DNA of 21,121 bases from Chara braunii (GCA_003427395.1 BFEA01000127.1:1959421-1980541); one strand, 5' to 3'. Shown: positions 1-8,953, numbered from the stretch's first letter. Translations and numbers: made by a program. Notes: a model not told the origin generated them from the letters alone.

Positions 1-530
1 AAGAAGGTGGACATGAAATTCAAAGCAAAAGAAAAAAAGTTTCAAATAAACGATATCTTTGTTCCTTTTTTTTTTCCCCAGTCAGTCTTTTTTTTTTTTT
101 CAATCGGTTTCTTGGTTTGTTCTTCTTGCGTCTCGGTCGTCGACTGTCTGCTGTGTTTTATCTGCTTCTCTCTCTATTTGTTTTTTTTTCATTTTTTTAA
201 TTTTAGTTTTGTAGTTTCTTTATTTTTCTGTTCCTGTCCTCTCTGGCGTGCTGGAATGCTTGTGTCATTTATCTGCTTCTCTATTTTCTGTGTGGGGGGG
301 GGGGGGGGTTCTCTATTTCTGTGTCATTTCTTACGTGCCCACGCACTTGTGTGTGCTTTACGATTTCTTCACATAAATAACGAGACACTCCACAGTCGGA
401 TTCCAAAACATCGGCTGTCTCTCTCTCTCTCTCTCTCTTTTTTTTTTCCCGCTCTTATCCGCGTCATCCTCAATCATCATGTACATCTTAGGGCGTACTC
501 ACACTAACACTATCTTAAATGAATCTCAGC
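1..530. repeat. Low-complexity T-rich and simple-sequence region
   Basis: This stretch is dominated by T-runs (for example 67-76 and 88-100). It has a G15 run at 294-308 and a TC microsatellite at about 417-438 that passes straight into a T-run. A 166-codon open frame crosses it on the plus strand, but the product is almost entirely Phe, Cys, Ser and Leu from T-rich codons and has no recognisable domain. I read it as composition-driven, not a gene. Confidence 0.7.
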
Positions 531-730
531 GCATTTGCCGCCAGACCTGGATGTATCTGACCGCAAATTACGTCCAGAAATAAGTAAAAAACTCCTAGTC
601 TGAGTAACGCCCTTACCTTATCCCATTATCCCTCCTCCTCGTCTGTCTTCTCCTCTTCATCGTCATCATCTATATTCACACCCCTCTTCCTCTTGCTCTG
701 TATCCCCCTCCTCGTTCTCCTCCCCTGGAT

Positions 731-856
731 CGTGTCGAAGAGTGCGCAAAACCCCTAAACCCAAAACCACCGCCCGACTCTCTCTCTCTCCGTCGAAGAG
801 CGCACAAAAACCCTCCCAAAACCACCGGCCCGACTCTCTCTCTATCTCTCTCTCTA
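731..856. repeat. Two-unit tandem repeat ending in CT microsatellites
   Basis: Two units with a spacing of about 58 bp share GTCGAAGAG (734 and 792), a C/A-rich middle with AAAACC blocks, and a CCCGACTCTCTC end that runs into CT repeats. The short open frames on both strands here are just translations of this repeat. CCTAAACCC inside unit 1 is a single telomere-like word, not an array. Confidence 0.75.
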
Positions 857-1210
857 GATATAACGCAATCACCTACCACGCAAACCCGTACCGCACAAAA
901 ACCCTCCCACGTCAGCCGATGAGACATACGTAGAGAGTGTCGCTAGTCCTTGGCCTCTAGAACGCTCTGGTTTGGGCTGTGTCTCACGGGCCCCTTCTCT
1001 AGGTAACCAGTGTTGGACGATCTACACCTACATTAGGCTACATAGGTTGGTGATTATCACCGGGTCTAGACTCTAGACTGAAAAGGGCCCCTAGTTCAGT
1101 AGACTGAGAAGGGCCCCTAGTTTAGGGGCCCACTGTTTGACGCCCTATTCCGAAAATTGTATTTCTGTTTTCTGTGTCTAGACTGAAAAGTGCCCCGAGT
1201 TCAGGGGCTA

Positions 1211-1300
1211 GGTCCCACCTACACGAATTAAGCGATATTGACCGTAGATAGGATAGCAAAGATCAACGGCCAGAATCTCTTAATCCGTGCAAGTGGGACC
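1211..1300. repeat. 90-bp foldback sequence, copy 1
   Basis: The sequence begins GGTCCCACCTACACGAATTA and ends with the matching inverted arm ...TGCAAGTGGGACC. The arms are about 39 bp with a few mismatches, and the centre is about 12 bp (AGGATAGCAAAG). The inverted match continues outward to GGGGCTA on the left and TTGCCCC on the right (1204-1307). Copy C of the host repeat lacks it entirely (junction near 6645-6650). It could be a small foldback or MITE-type insertion. Its RNA would fold as a long hairpin. Confidence 0.8.
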
Positions 1301-1398
1301 TTGCCCCAGGTGCCCACTGTCTGACGCCCTATTCCGAAAATCGTATTTCTGTTTTTGATAGTACAAGCCGGGAAACGGGCCCAAGTGCGTCCCCCTAT

Positions 1399-1488
1399 GG
1401 TCCCACTTACACGAATTAAGAGATGTTGACCATAGATAGGATAGCAAAGATCGACGGCCAGAATCTCTTAATCCGTGCAAGTGGTATC
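1399..1488. repeat. 90-bp foldback sequence, copy 2
   Basis: This is a second copy of the same inverted-repeat unit, 188 bp after copy 1 and with identical length. The right terminus has decayed (GTGGTATC in place of GTGGGACC), which breaks the last pairs of the stem. The left flank is GTGCGTCCCC, which matches the flank of copy 3. The right flank is TTGCCCCAGGTGCCC, which matches that of copy 1. Confidence 0.8.
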
Positions 1489-1574
1489 TTGCCCCAGGTG
1501 CCCACTGTCTGACGCCCATTTTCTGATAGTACAAGCCGGGAAACGGGCCCGGCAATCAAGTGCGTCCCCGGCTA

Positions 1575-1664
1575 GGTCCCACTTACACGAACTAAGAGAT
1601 GTTGACCGTAGATAGAATAGCAAAGATCAACGGCCAGAATCTCTTAATCCGTGCAAGTGGGACC
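1575..1664. repeat. 90-bp foldback sequence, copy 3
   Basis: The third copy lies 176 bp after copy 2. Both arms are well kept (GGTCCCACTTACACGA against its inverted partner TGCAAGTGGGACC). The right flank is GAAGGCATCGTCGG. The matching position in copy C (about 6750-6765) has GAAGGCATCATCGA and no foldback. Confidence 0.8.
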
Positions 1665-1765
1665 TTGCCCTGGGAAGGCATCGTCGGCGCTATTCCGAAG
1701 ATTGGACTCGTGTCAAGACCGAAAACTGGCCCCAGAAATGAAAATGGAAAACAGACGAACGTAGG

Positions 1766-1776
1766 AGGCCTCGCGT
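1766..1776. repeat. Left target-site duplication of retroposed insert
   Basis: AGGCCTCGCGT here is repeated as AGGCCTTGCGT at 4108-4118 (10 of 11 match), directly after an A25 tract. Copy C has a single, diverged version of this site (AGGCTCTCACG, near 6851), as expected for an unoccupied target. Confidence 0.7.
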
Positions 1777-2036
1777 GTCAGAGGGGGTCCCGTGAGGTGC
1801 GCTGGTTAGCTCGTGCACCAATGCCGGCGGATCGGTAAGGCCCGGTCCTTCAGGCTAAGAGGGGGGAGCTCCTCGGCTGCTAGGCCTGTGCGCACGCCCG
1901 ACAGATGTGTGTGGCTCCTTGATTGCCATGTGGCACCTGTTGTAGTGGCGTGTACGTCCTTGACGCGCGGGCAGGGATAGCCCCAGCAGTAAAAGATTGA
2001 AGACGAAACTTCATAGCAGCACAGCTTTCTGGGTGG

Positions 2037-2324
2037 GTGATGGAGTTGGTGAGGGAGCTACAACATGGAGCAGTTCGAGTGGGGGATGCTCTTTTTGACA
2101 GCGAGGACGGCGGCCCGACTATGGAACATGGTGTTGGTGAGCAGGATGAAATGGACATCGTCGACTATTCTGCAAATCTCTGTGCAGTATGGGAGGAGGG
2201 AGCAGTTCGAGTGGGTGATACTCTTTTTGACAGCAAGGACAACGTCCCGACTGTGGAACATGGTGTTGGTGAGCAGGATGAAGTGGACGTCGTCGGCTAT
2301 TTTGCAAATCTCTGTGCAGTATAG
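2037..2324 (+). pseudogene. Acidic repeat-protein fragment, 44-residue units
   Basis: Two direct units, from GAGCAGTTCGAG at 2068 and at 2200, are exactly 132 bp apart (44 codons) with no indel. In this frame they encode matching blocks: a VRVGD/LFDS part, then HGVGEQDE, then a D/V-rich stretch ending ANLCAV. The frame ends at a TAG at 2322. A third, shortened unit follows in another frame, with GQDEEDVVKYFAN encoded from about 2366. Its spacing is 95 bp in place of 132, so 37 bp are missing, which explains the frame change. Conservation at the protein level across units suggests former coding. The family is not recognised. Confidence 0.45.
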
Positions 2325-2383
2325 GAGTGTGAAACTGAGAAAGTCTCGCATGGAGAGAGGCTGGTGGGCAAGATGAAGAAGAC

Positions 2384-3396
2384 GTGGTCAAATACTTCGC
2401 TAATATTAGTGCAGTCTGTGTGGATAGGGAAGTAAGAAAAGAGATGGGCAATGGAGAGGTTGAGTGGGAGGCTGAGCGGGACAGGGATGAGCATAAGGTG
2501 GGGGCTGGTGGGTGGTGGGGGGACCTGATGGAGCCCTCTTACCAGGTCGATGCCGTGGGTGTTGACGCTGATGGTGACACTCATCCGCATCAGGGTAGCG
2601 GAGACCAGGCAGATGAGTGGGAGGTGGAGTCGGGATTTTTGGCAGAGGAGATTGATGAGGTGGAGGAGTGGCAAGGATTGGATGAGTTGGGCGAGAAGGG
2701 TAAGAAGGATGACAACAGTGACGACAACGATGACAACAACAATAACAACAACATCAACAACGACTGTGACAACAACGAGTTGGGCGATATGGGAGTGGAG
2801 GATGACAACAATAACAGCAACAACAACAACAACAATGATGGCGTGCAGGGATGGGGTGAAATGGGTGAGAAGGGTGAGAAGCGTGACAACAACAACAACA
2901 ATGAAGGCAACAACAGCAATAACAAAAAAACAACAACAACAACAACCATGACGACGGCGGTAGAGGCGACTATGGTGGCAGCAGGGCCGAGAGTGGTATT
3001 TTTGAATTCAAGATTGCTATCAGCACGGTGGGAGTGAGGCCACCGAAGGATGTCGAGAGGATTAGGGGTGGCAACAACATCAAACAAGATGGTAACAACA
3101 TCAATAACAATAACAACAACAACAATAACGTCGATGGCGGTAGCGACGACCATGGGGTTAGTGGGGCAAAGAGTGGTGACTGGGCATCCAAGATCCTAAT
3201 CACCATCGTGGGAGAGAGGTCGCAAGCAACAATAACAACAATTACAACATCATCAGTGAAGTGGGGGGGAATTTGTAGATTGTTGGGGCTGGCGAGGTGG
3301 AGTTTGAGGTTGGTGCAACGTACCGTTTTCCTCCATCCCTGCCCGATGTTTTTTCATGATGATCAGGTCGTCTCTCATGGCACCGGGTGCGGGTAG
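2384..3396 (+). pseudogene. Acidic, Asn-rich low-complexity protein, frameshifted
   Basis: The first frame (2384-3037) starts inside the third 44-residue-type unit (VKYFANISAV) and continues through a charged region rich in Glu, Asp, Gly and Trp. It then enters long AAC/GAC runs that encode Asn/Asp tracts (about residues 105-185). At an A7 run (2924-2930) the reading changes from Asn (AAC) to Thr (ACA) codons. Moving to the next frame restores the Asn tract. That frame continues through a Gly/Asp-rich part into 3028-3396, where a second Asn tract lies at about 3094-3130. This supports a single original frame broken by one small indel at the A-run. No known domain, signal peptide or membrane span is visible. 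Asn tracts of this type evolve by AAC slippage. Confidence 0.5.
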
Positions 3397-4083
3397 GATA
3401 AAGGTTCTCCTTTGAGTTGAGTAGGGTTGATCGGCGCATAGAGGAGTAATCATTCTCTATGCTTTTCGATGATGTAGGTGGTGGTTTCATTTAGAGTGAT
3501 TGTATGTGCGTCATGACATCTGTACACATCAGTGGGCAAGGGATAAATGTTTATGAGCAGGAGGTCAATCCTTCCTCTGTGTACGAAAGTTATCAATGCC
3601 TCTGCTGTTTTTGATGATATGGGTGAGCCATGAAATATGCATACATCATAATATAGGGATGCTAAACCCGATCTCCAGCTCACTCACAGTACACGCACAG
3701 TTCATTTGTACTAGGGTTTTGATTCACATCCGCGTTAGGGTTTCGGTTACCGGTTTGATCGATAGGATCGGGCTACATGCCTTGATTGCTATAATGATAT
3801 GGTAGATTAGGTGGATATGGTTTTCCCTTCACAAGGTTTTCCCATCTTCTGACAATATATTGGTTAACGAACATATATAGGTAGTAGGAGATATCAACAA
3901 ATCTCTGTATAGGGAAGTTGGACCCGATTTCCAACTGATACGTTCACACCATTGTATAGGGACGCTGGACCCGATTTTCAGCAGGTGCAGCTCCCCACCA
4001 ATAGATGGATCCTTCAACGTTGGGGCCTACTTACCGGGGATGCTCTTATTACCTCGTTAAGTAGGTTCCCTGTATACGAAGTT
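3397..4083 (+). other. 3' region of the retroposed insert, short motif repeats
   Basis: No convincing coding sequence is present. A motif like ATAGGGAnGCTGGACCCGAT recurs three times, near 3653, 3908 and 3955, each followed by a TTCCAGC-like string. If the insert is a retrocopy, this would be its 3' untranslated part. I see no canonical AATAAA just before the A-tract, but plant signals are often degenerate. Confidence 0.4.
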
Positions 4084-4108
4084 AAAAAAAAAAAAAAAAA
4101 AAAAAAAA
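4084..4108 (+). repeat. A25 tract (3' tail of insert)
   Basis: This is an uninterrupted run of 25 A. It ends exactly where the right target-site duplication and the homology with copy C begin, so it is better explained as a retroposon tail than as a free microsatellite. The last A can also be counted as the first base of the duplication. Confidence 0.8.
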
Positions 4109-4600
4109 GGCCTTGCGTATCCGCTCTACCACTGCACTGTCCGTGTTAGCGCAATTTTTGCGCTAATAGCCGTGGTGGGTTGATTGCTGCGACCATCGCG
4201 CCGTGTCCGTCAGCAGTGGTCCCCCAAGACCATCGCGCCTCGTCCTTCAGCAGTGGTCCCATATCAGTGGTCGCCCATAACGATTAACCTAAACTCAAGC
4301 ACTGACTCGATGACCGGATGATGCAATGGATATAATGACCAGAGGTGTGTTTGACGACAGTGAGTTCATGCGTGTCGTACGTGAGCCGTCGGCCCTGTTG
4401 AAATAATTGCCAAGCTCTTTTTCGCTGAGTCCTTCGCAACCCGATCTTGAGTGGGTCGGGGAACTTACGTGTCCAGACGGTCTCTTCCTGTAGTTCCTAC
4501 CTTCGTCCCCCGAATATAACGCACGTCGTTTTCGCTGCATCTTGACTAAAATATGACCCAAATGCAGCCATAATGACCATACGTTCTATCGGGGAGAAAC
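4108..4600 (+). mobile_element. Dispersed repeat family, copy B (right half)
   Basis: This half is homologous to 6851-7112 of copy C. Shared landmarks are a GTTAG...TTTTTGCGCTAAT hairpin region, CGACCATCGC, CAGCAGTGGTCCC, GACTCGATGA, AAATATGACCCAAATGCAGC and CATAATGACCATA. B carries a 37-bp tandem duplication of the GACCATCGCGCC...AGCAGTGGTCCC unit (about 4191-4263). It also has about 180 bp (about 4353-4530) that C lacks. The first part has a short perfect hairpin, TTAGCGCAA-ttt-TTGCGCTAA (4146-4166). No coding sequence is seen. Confidence 0.75.
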
Positions 4601-5722
4601 GATGTTGAGCGCATTGGCCCCGAAGAGGAACTCTCAGGGCCGCGTAACACAAGATTTTGCAGGACGTTTTTGCAAAGGAGCTTTCGTCGCTCTGGCCAAG
4701 TGCGTCAACCCCACCTCTCCCGAACCCCTACAACATGATAGAGGTTGCATGAGGAATAACTTACCTCTGCCCACGGGGTTGTCACCACCCTTGGACAGAC
4801 ATATCCCCCACGAGCTACCGAACCATGTGCGAAAGTTGCACGAGTGCAATCGCATAGGTAACCCAGCCGAGGGCGTTTCTCGTACATTGTAGCATAGAGG
4901 GTACGAGCGGTCGGACACCATAATCGGACCCATAAGTGAGCCGACGCTCTGGGGGTTGATTTCCCAAGCGAGGCTCTACACTGATCGACTAAGACGGTCC
5001 ATCTAACCACGCGATACACTTCAAAAAAATAAACAAGAACCTCATACACAAATTGTTCGTAGTCCATTTTTAACTCCCCAGAAAACATAAAGCATCGCTC
5101 GCACATAGATAAAAAACAGTCAATCAATAAATAAACAAACAAGCATCTCAACATCTATGTATCGATCGAAATTTGAGATAAAATAGAAAGGGTAAAGGAT
5201 AGGCTCATGAGACATGTAGATCGTGCGACATATGGTTCTCATTTTCACTGCCTCCAAGGTGTGGCTTGTATATCAGTTTTTAAACACTACCTGTATTAAA
5301 CATACACACACGCGAAAACCACATTGCTAGACACCCACGTGGTAAACTTTACCATTTTTAGGAACTCATACCCCGCCTTGCACGTACAACCCCAACCACT
5401 ATCAAACGTTTTATAAAAAGATACTTAGTTCTTTAAAATAACCATTAAAAGAAGTCTGGGCAAAAATAAAAGGAAAACACAGTAAAGCACAGGGGCTAAG
5501 GTCTGAGGTTGAGTTGCGATAACGAGTTTGAGTTGAGCGGCAAACCAATTTGTTATCAAAAGAGCAGTAGATGATCCTTGTAAGATCAAGTTGAACCGTA
5601 GTTAAACCTTGAATCATATTGAACAAAGAGCACCAGTTACACAACACATGTCAGTATTCAAAGTTATGCTTAAGTGAATGGAGGGTAACACTCATCTCGC
5701 ATCACCCAACTTTTCACAGCAC
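4601..5722. other. No recognisable feature
   Basis: Composition shifts from mixed (to about 5000) to AT-rich (after about 5030). Short open frames exist on both strands (for example 4602-4892 plus and 5411-5647 minus), but none has a domain, codon pattern or repeat support that I can recognise. Confidence 0.5.
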
Positions 5723-6347
5723 TAAGTCTAACTTATAAAACTTTTGGCAGCACTCCCTCTAGAAAAAAAATATTTTTAGAATTTATACTCAACTAAATAC
5801 GAGATCAACGAACGACTTTTGACTTTACAAAGTTAAATTTTGTGTAACTCTCTGAACTAGTAAAAATTTGGGCATCACTCGCTTTATAAAAGTAGGCTTT
5901 ATAAATTTATACTAAGTCAGATGTGAATTTAAAAACATAATTTGAACTCTGCTAAGACAAAATTCAACTAACTTTTTATATTTGTATAAATTTTGGCAGC
6001 ACTCCCCCTAGCAAATGTGCCTTTTTAAAATTTGTACAAAGCTAAATATAAATTCTAAAAATAATTATGACTTCACAAAGTCAATTTTTTTCTAACTCCT
6101 TGATTTAGCAAAAATTTTAGCAGCACTTCCTCTATAAAAGTAGGCTTCCTATATTTTTTACTAATTCATATATGAAATTCAGACAAAAGTCGAATTGTAA
6201 AGATAAAAATTGACTAACTCATTAGATTTGTAAAAAAATTAGCAGCATTTCCCTTAAAGAAAGTGTCTATCCAAAACTTATACAAAACCAAATATGAGAA
6301 CTAAACACAACTTTGAAAAGCAGAAATCGAACTAACTCCTATAGCTC
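5723..6347. repeat. Degenerate ~124-bp AT-rich satellite, alternating units
   Basis: A box like TTTTGGCAGCACTCCCTCTA recurs at about 5743, 5868, 5992, 6116 and 6238, giving spacings of 125, 124, 124 and 122 bp. Each box is preceded by a CTAACT...TTTG/TAG...AAAA string and followed by a TTTATACnnA stretch. Units 2 and 4 share TATAAAAGTAGGC right after the box. Units 1, 3 and 5 instead have A-rich strings ending GTGCC or GTGTC. The array therefore looks like a dimeric satellite with a higher-order period of about 248 bp, old and well diverged. Confidence 0.75.
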
Positions 6348-6422
6348 CAGCACATGGCGAGCATATAAAACTACTACCTATCAAAATGCAACTCAAGCTA
6401 AACTCAGGTTAGGCTCACAGTT

Positions 6423-7112
6423 AAGCACAAAAAACCTTACAGGTCAGCCGATGATACGTAGAGAGTGTCGTTGGTCCGTGGACTCTACAATGCTCTGTTT
6501 TTTTTAAAGAAAGGGAAAAAAAAGGCAGTGTCAGGTCTGGGCAGCGTGTCACGGCCCCATTTTGCAAGTACCCAGTGTCGGACGATCTACACCTACATAG
6601 GTTGGTGATTATCACTGTGTCTTAGACTGAAAAGTGCCCCGAGTTCAGGTGTCCATTGTCTGATGCCCTATTTCCAAAATTGTATATATTTTCTTTATAG
6701 TACAAGTTGGGATACAGGTCCGACATCCCTTGACAAAAATCAAGTGCGTCTCCCTACCGGGAAGGCATCATCGACCCTATTCCGAAAATAGGGTTCGTCT
6801 TAAGACCGAAAATTGCCCCCGATAATCAAAATGGAAAACCGACGAACCTAGGAGGCTCTCACGCCCGCTCGACTGCTGCGCTCTCTATGTTAGTGTTGTT
6901 TTTGCGCTAATTGCCATGATGGGTTCCTCTGCTTGCTGCGACCATCGCACCGCGTCTTTCAGCAGTGGTCCCCAATAGCAACTAACCCTCACTCACGCAC
7001 GGACTCGATGATGGCATGGTGTAGTGAATCTGGTGACGAGAGGTATGCTTGCCAATGCATCTGGACTGAAATATGACCCAAATGCAGCCATAATGACCAT
7101 ATGTTCCACTGG
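6423..7112 (+). mobile_element. Dispersed repeat family, copy C (uninterrupted form)
   Basis: This copy contains both halves of the family in one piece: the left half (as at 892-1776) to about 6850, then directly the right half (as at 4108-4600). It lacks all three 90-bp foldbacks and the 2.3-kb insert. It has a private A/T-rich insertion near 6498-6523 and a deletion of about 180 bp near 7050 relative to B. It serves as the reference empty site. The left edge is near GCACAAAAAACC and the right edge lies just after GACCATATGTTCCA. No terminal repeats or coding sequence are evident. Confidence 0.75.
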
Positions 7113-8095
7113 GGGAAGATAGTAATCTATTGAACCAACCTCCATATCCATCGATCCTTTCCATGTAAGTAAAATCTTGAGACTCAAGGAGCTGCCCTTC
7201 CCTTGGAGCCTCTAGCTAGAGGGAGGAGCTAAAACCTCTAGTTCGAGGGGGGGCGTTCGTCGCTCACCAATGTTACCATTTAGAAGGTGCTTAGGATTGA
7301 GGGTGGACGTTAAGAAACTATACTGGAGGGACGTTAGAGTTTTAAGAGAAGATGGGTGCGTGCCACAAAGTCAGCTTTTTAGCTCTGTTGGTGGAATTAA
7401 GCCACACGCTCTACGATTTTCCTAAGTGTGATTGCTCTTCAAATAGCAGGAACAAAGATGCAGGATCACCCATGCCTTGAGTGGTGTCGGGAGCGTCCCG
7501 CTCTCGACTTTGTGTCATCATGGGAAGCCCTGCTCAACCCTTCACCACTCATATACTAACTGTTGAAGCTGGCAGACCGACACGAAGCAGGGGAAAAAAA
7601 ACCTAGTGTCTGGCAAATGGTGCATTCAACTGCGGCATCTCCGGAGGCAGTGAGAATGCAAACGGGGGTGGTGGGACTATTGTTGGGAGCATCATACGCT
7701 AAGCACCGGTGACTATCTCGACTAGACGCGTAACGACCTGAAGCTCTACGAGCGGCAACACCATCACTGAGAGTGGGAGACTCACTGACGGTGGTGGAAA
7801 CGTTTCCCTGGTGTAAAGGTCATAAAGCACTACCCATATTTGCATACCAATTGAAGTTTAATTTATAGCCTACTACTTCTCAGGCGATCATTCGATGTGT
7901 CGCAGAACTCCTCTCCTTCAAGCTTTCCTTGGAACGGTCCTTATTTTTTGTCATAACTGTGGTGACACGTAATCACCTTTTCGTGGCTTTGATCTCTCTC
8001 GAACTCTTTGTATATGGCCGACCATCCTTTAGGCTGTGTCTATTGTCGGTTGTCAATGACTTTTCTTCCCTATTTCGACATGCACTTAGTGACAA
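7113..8095. other. No recognisable gene; short palindromes
   Basis: There is a perfect 14-bp palindrome CCTCTAGCTAGAGG at 7209-7222, and a diverged second one (CCTCTAGTTCGAGG) at about 7235-7248. A Gly/Ser-rich reading near 7620-7800 on the plus strand, and a Pro-rich reading of its complement, both contain stops, and neither is recognisable. Confidence 0.45.
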
Positions 8096-8374
8096 TTTTA
8101 GGATTGATTCATTGAATCAGATTCGTACACTCTCGTGACTTCCTTCACACAATTTTATAGGAGAGATTTGTTGCGCATAGCTTATAGCTGCTTATAGCTT
8201 GTGTACTGCAGTGCTACTAAATCGGGTTGCTTCTCTATTTTGGCAGTATCTAAGATATTACCATGCAGATAGCGGTAACTTTAGGGTTAATTCGTGGTTT
8301 CAAAAATTCCCTTTACTTCCTTCACGCAATTCTATAGGTGAGATCTCATGTTGATAGCTTATAGCTTGTTTCTT
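8096..8374. repeat. Diverged direct repeat pair, ~177-bp spacing
   Basis: TTTAGG(A/G)TT...ACTTCCTTCAC(A/G)CAATT(T/C)TATAGG and a following ATAGCTTATAGCTTGT occur at 8096-8205 and again at about 8280-8370. The second copy abuts the end of the RING-like reading frame on the minus strand. Confidence 0.65.
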
Positions 8375-8953
8375 TCAGTGAAAGTGACTCTCGCGTCCAG
8401 AAACCATCAAGGTCCAAGGATTCTCAATCCTTTTAGGAACACAAAGGCAAGTTGTCCGCAATTGAATAGGCATTGTTGTTCCAGCCCGTTTACAAATTGG
8501 ACATGACATATCAGGGTGTCGTACATGAGTGCAACATAGACTGTCATCATACATATGACAACAAAAGGTCGCTCAAACTATCCCTTGATAATCCTCACAA
8601 CATAAGGCATGCGAACCACATGCTAGCTGATTCTTTGGTAGATCATCACAAAGCGACATGAAGCAACTTTCTTGGGTTTCCTCAATATTTATTCCTTCTC
8701 TATGGGTAGACAGCGATGGGGGAGATTGATTCAAAGCAAGGACGTTTAGCTGGTGGTTTGTAGCAACTCTCCCTGGTGGAGACAACCTATCAGTACATCG
8801 CTCTGTAGGTGGTTTATATGGTAATCTATTATCCTCCTCAGACTGTTGTGAAGGAATTCCGATTGCAGTTGTAGTAGATGTATGACCAACACCGCATGTG
8901 GGACATTGTAAGAGAGGATGTGGCAGATGATGGCACCGGGGATAGTCCACGCA
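8375..8953 (-). pseudogene. RING-like zinc-finger protein fragment, C-terminal
   Basis: Reading down from 8953, the frame begins just after a stop. It starts with a Cys/His-rich stretch (CVDYPRCHH...QCPTCGVGH), followed by a Ser/Pro/Thr-rich linker. From 8665 it has CFMSLCDDL, then ACGSHALCCED, an in-frame TGA at 8575-8573, more Cys/His residues, and then SCPICKRAG (first Cys codon at 8503). The frame ends at TGA 8377-8375. C-x4-C, C-x2-H-x2-C and a final CPIC resemble a C3HC4 RING finger, the E2-binding module of many ubiquitin ligases. Spacing is not canonical: C-x4-C where C-x2-C is usual, and a long insert precedes CPIC. The TGA may be a decayed CGA (Arg). I infer a decayed RING-type protein. 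Another zinc-binding fold is possible. The upstream context may belong to the same gene. Confidence 0.45.

Larger units (their letters stand above)
892..1776 (+). mobile_element. Dispersed repeat family, copy A (left half)
   Basis: This segment is homologous to copy C at 6423-6850. Shared landmarks in order are: GCACAAAAAC before GTCAGCCGATG; TACGTAGAGAGTGTCG; GGACGATCTACACCTACA; AGGTTGGTGATTATCAC; AGACTGAAAAGTGCCCCGAG; AATCAAGTGCGT; and GAAGGCATC up to ATGGAAAAC and GACGAAC. Copy A is longer than C mainly because of three 90-bp foldbacks and a duplicated spacer between them. It also has short internal duplications near 1070-1130. The right half of the same element reappears at 4108-4600, after a 2.3-kb insertion. 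I see no coding potential. The class of element is unknown. Confidence 0.75.
1777..4107 (+). mobile_element. Retroposed insert with A25 tail (probable retrocopy)
   Basis: A 2.3-kb segment interrupts the dispersed repeat between its left half (ending 1776) and right half (starting 4108). Seen directly: an A25 tract at the 3' end, an 11-bp flanking duplication with one mismatch, and an uninterrupted homologue at 6423-7112. A 3' poly(A) tail with a 7-20 bp duplication is the known signature of LINE-machinery retroposition. Inside, in order, are a G/C-rich leader (1777-2036), a 132-bp repeat that can be read as 44-residue units, an acidic Asn-rich broken reading frame (2384-3396), and about 690 bp of 3' sequence. 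I infer a processed retrocopy of a host or element transcript. No reverse transcriptase was seen inside, and no introns can be judged without the source gene. Confidence 0.65.

Noticed and set aside
7-507. 166-codon open frame on the plus strand
   Set aside because: The translation is T-run and CT-repeat driven (Phe, Cys, Ser, Leu) with no domain. Homopolymers of this kind readily keep a frame open.
750-775. CCTAAACCC telomere-like word
   Set aside because: It is a single occurrence inside a short tandem repeat, not an array.
2754-3153. Long Leu/Cys- or Thr-rich frames on both strands over the AAC repeats
   Set aside because: They are shadow translations of AAC/GTT repeats in other frames.
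4109-4170. tRNA-like box A (AGTGCAGTGGTAGAGCG on the minus strand) beside the poly-A/T tract, hinting at a SINE head
   Set aside because: No box B follows at the expected distance. The same segment in copy C is diverged. The A25 is better explained as the tail of the plus-strand insert.
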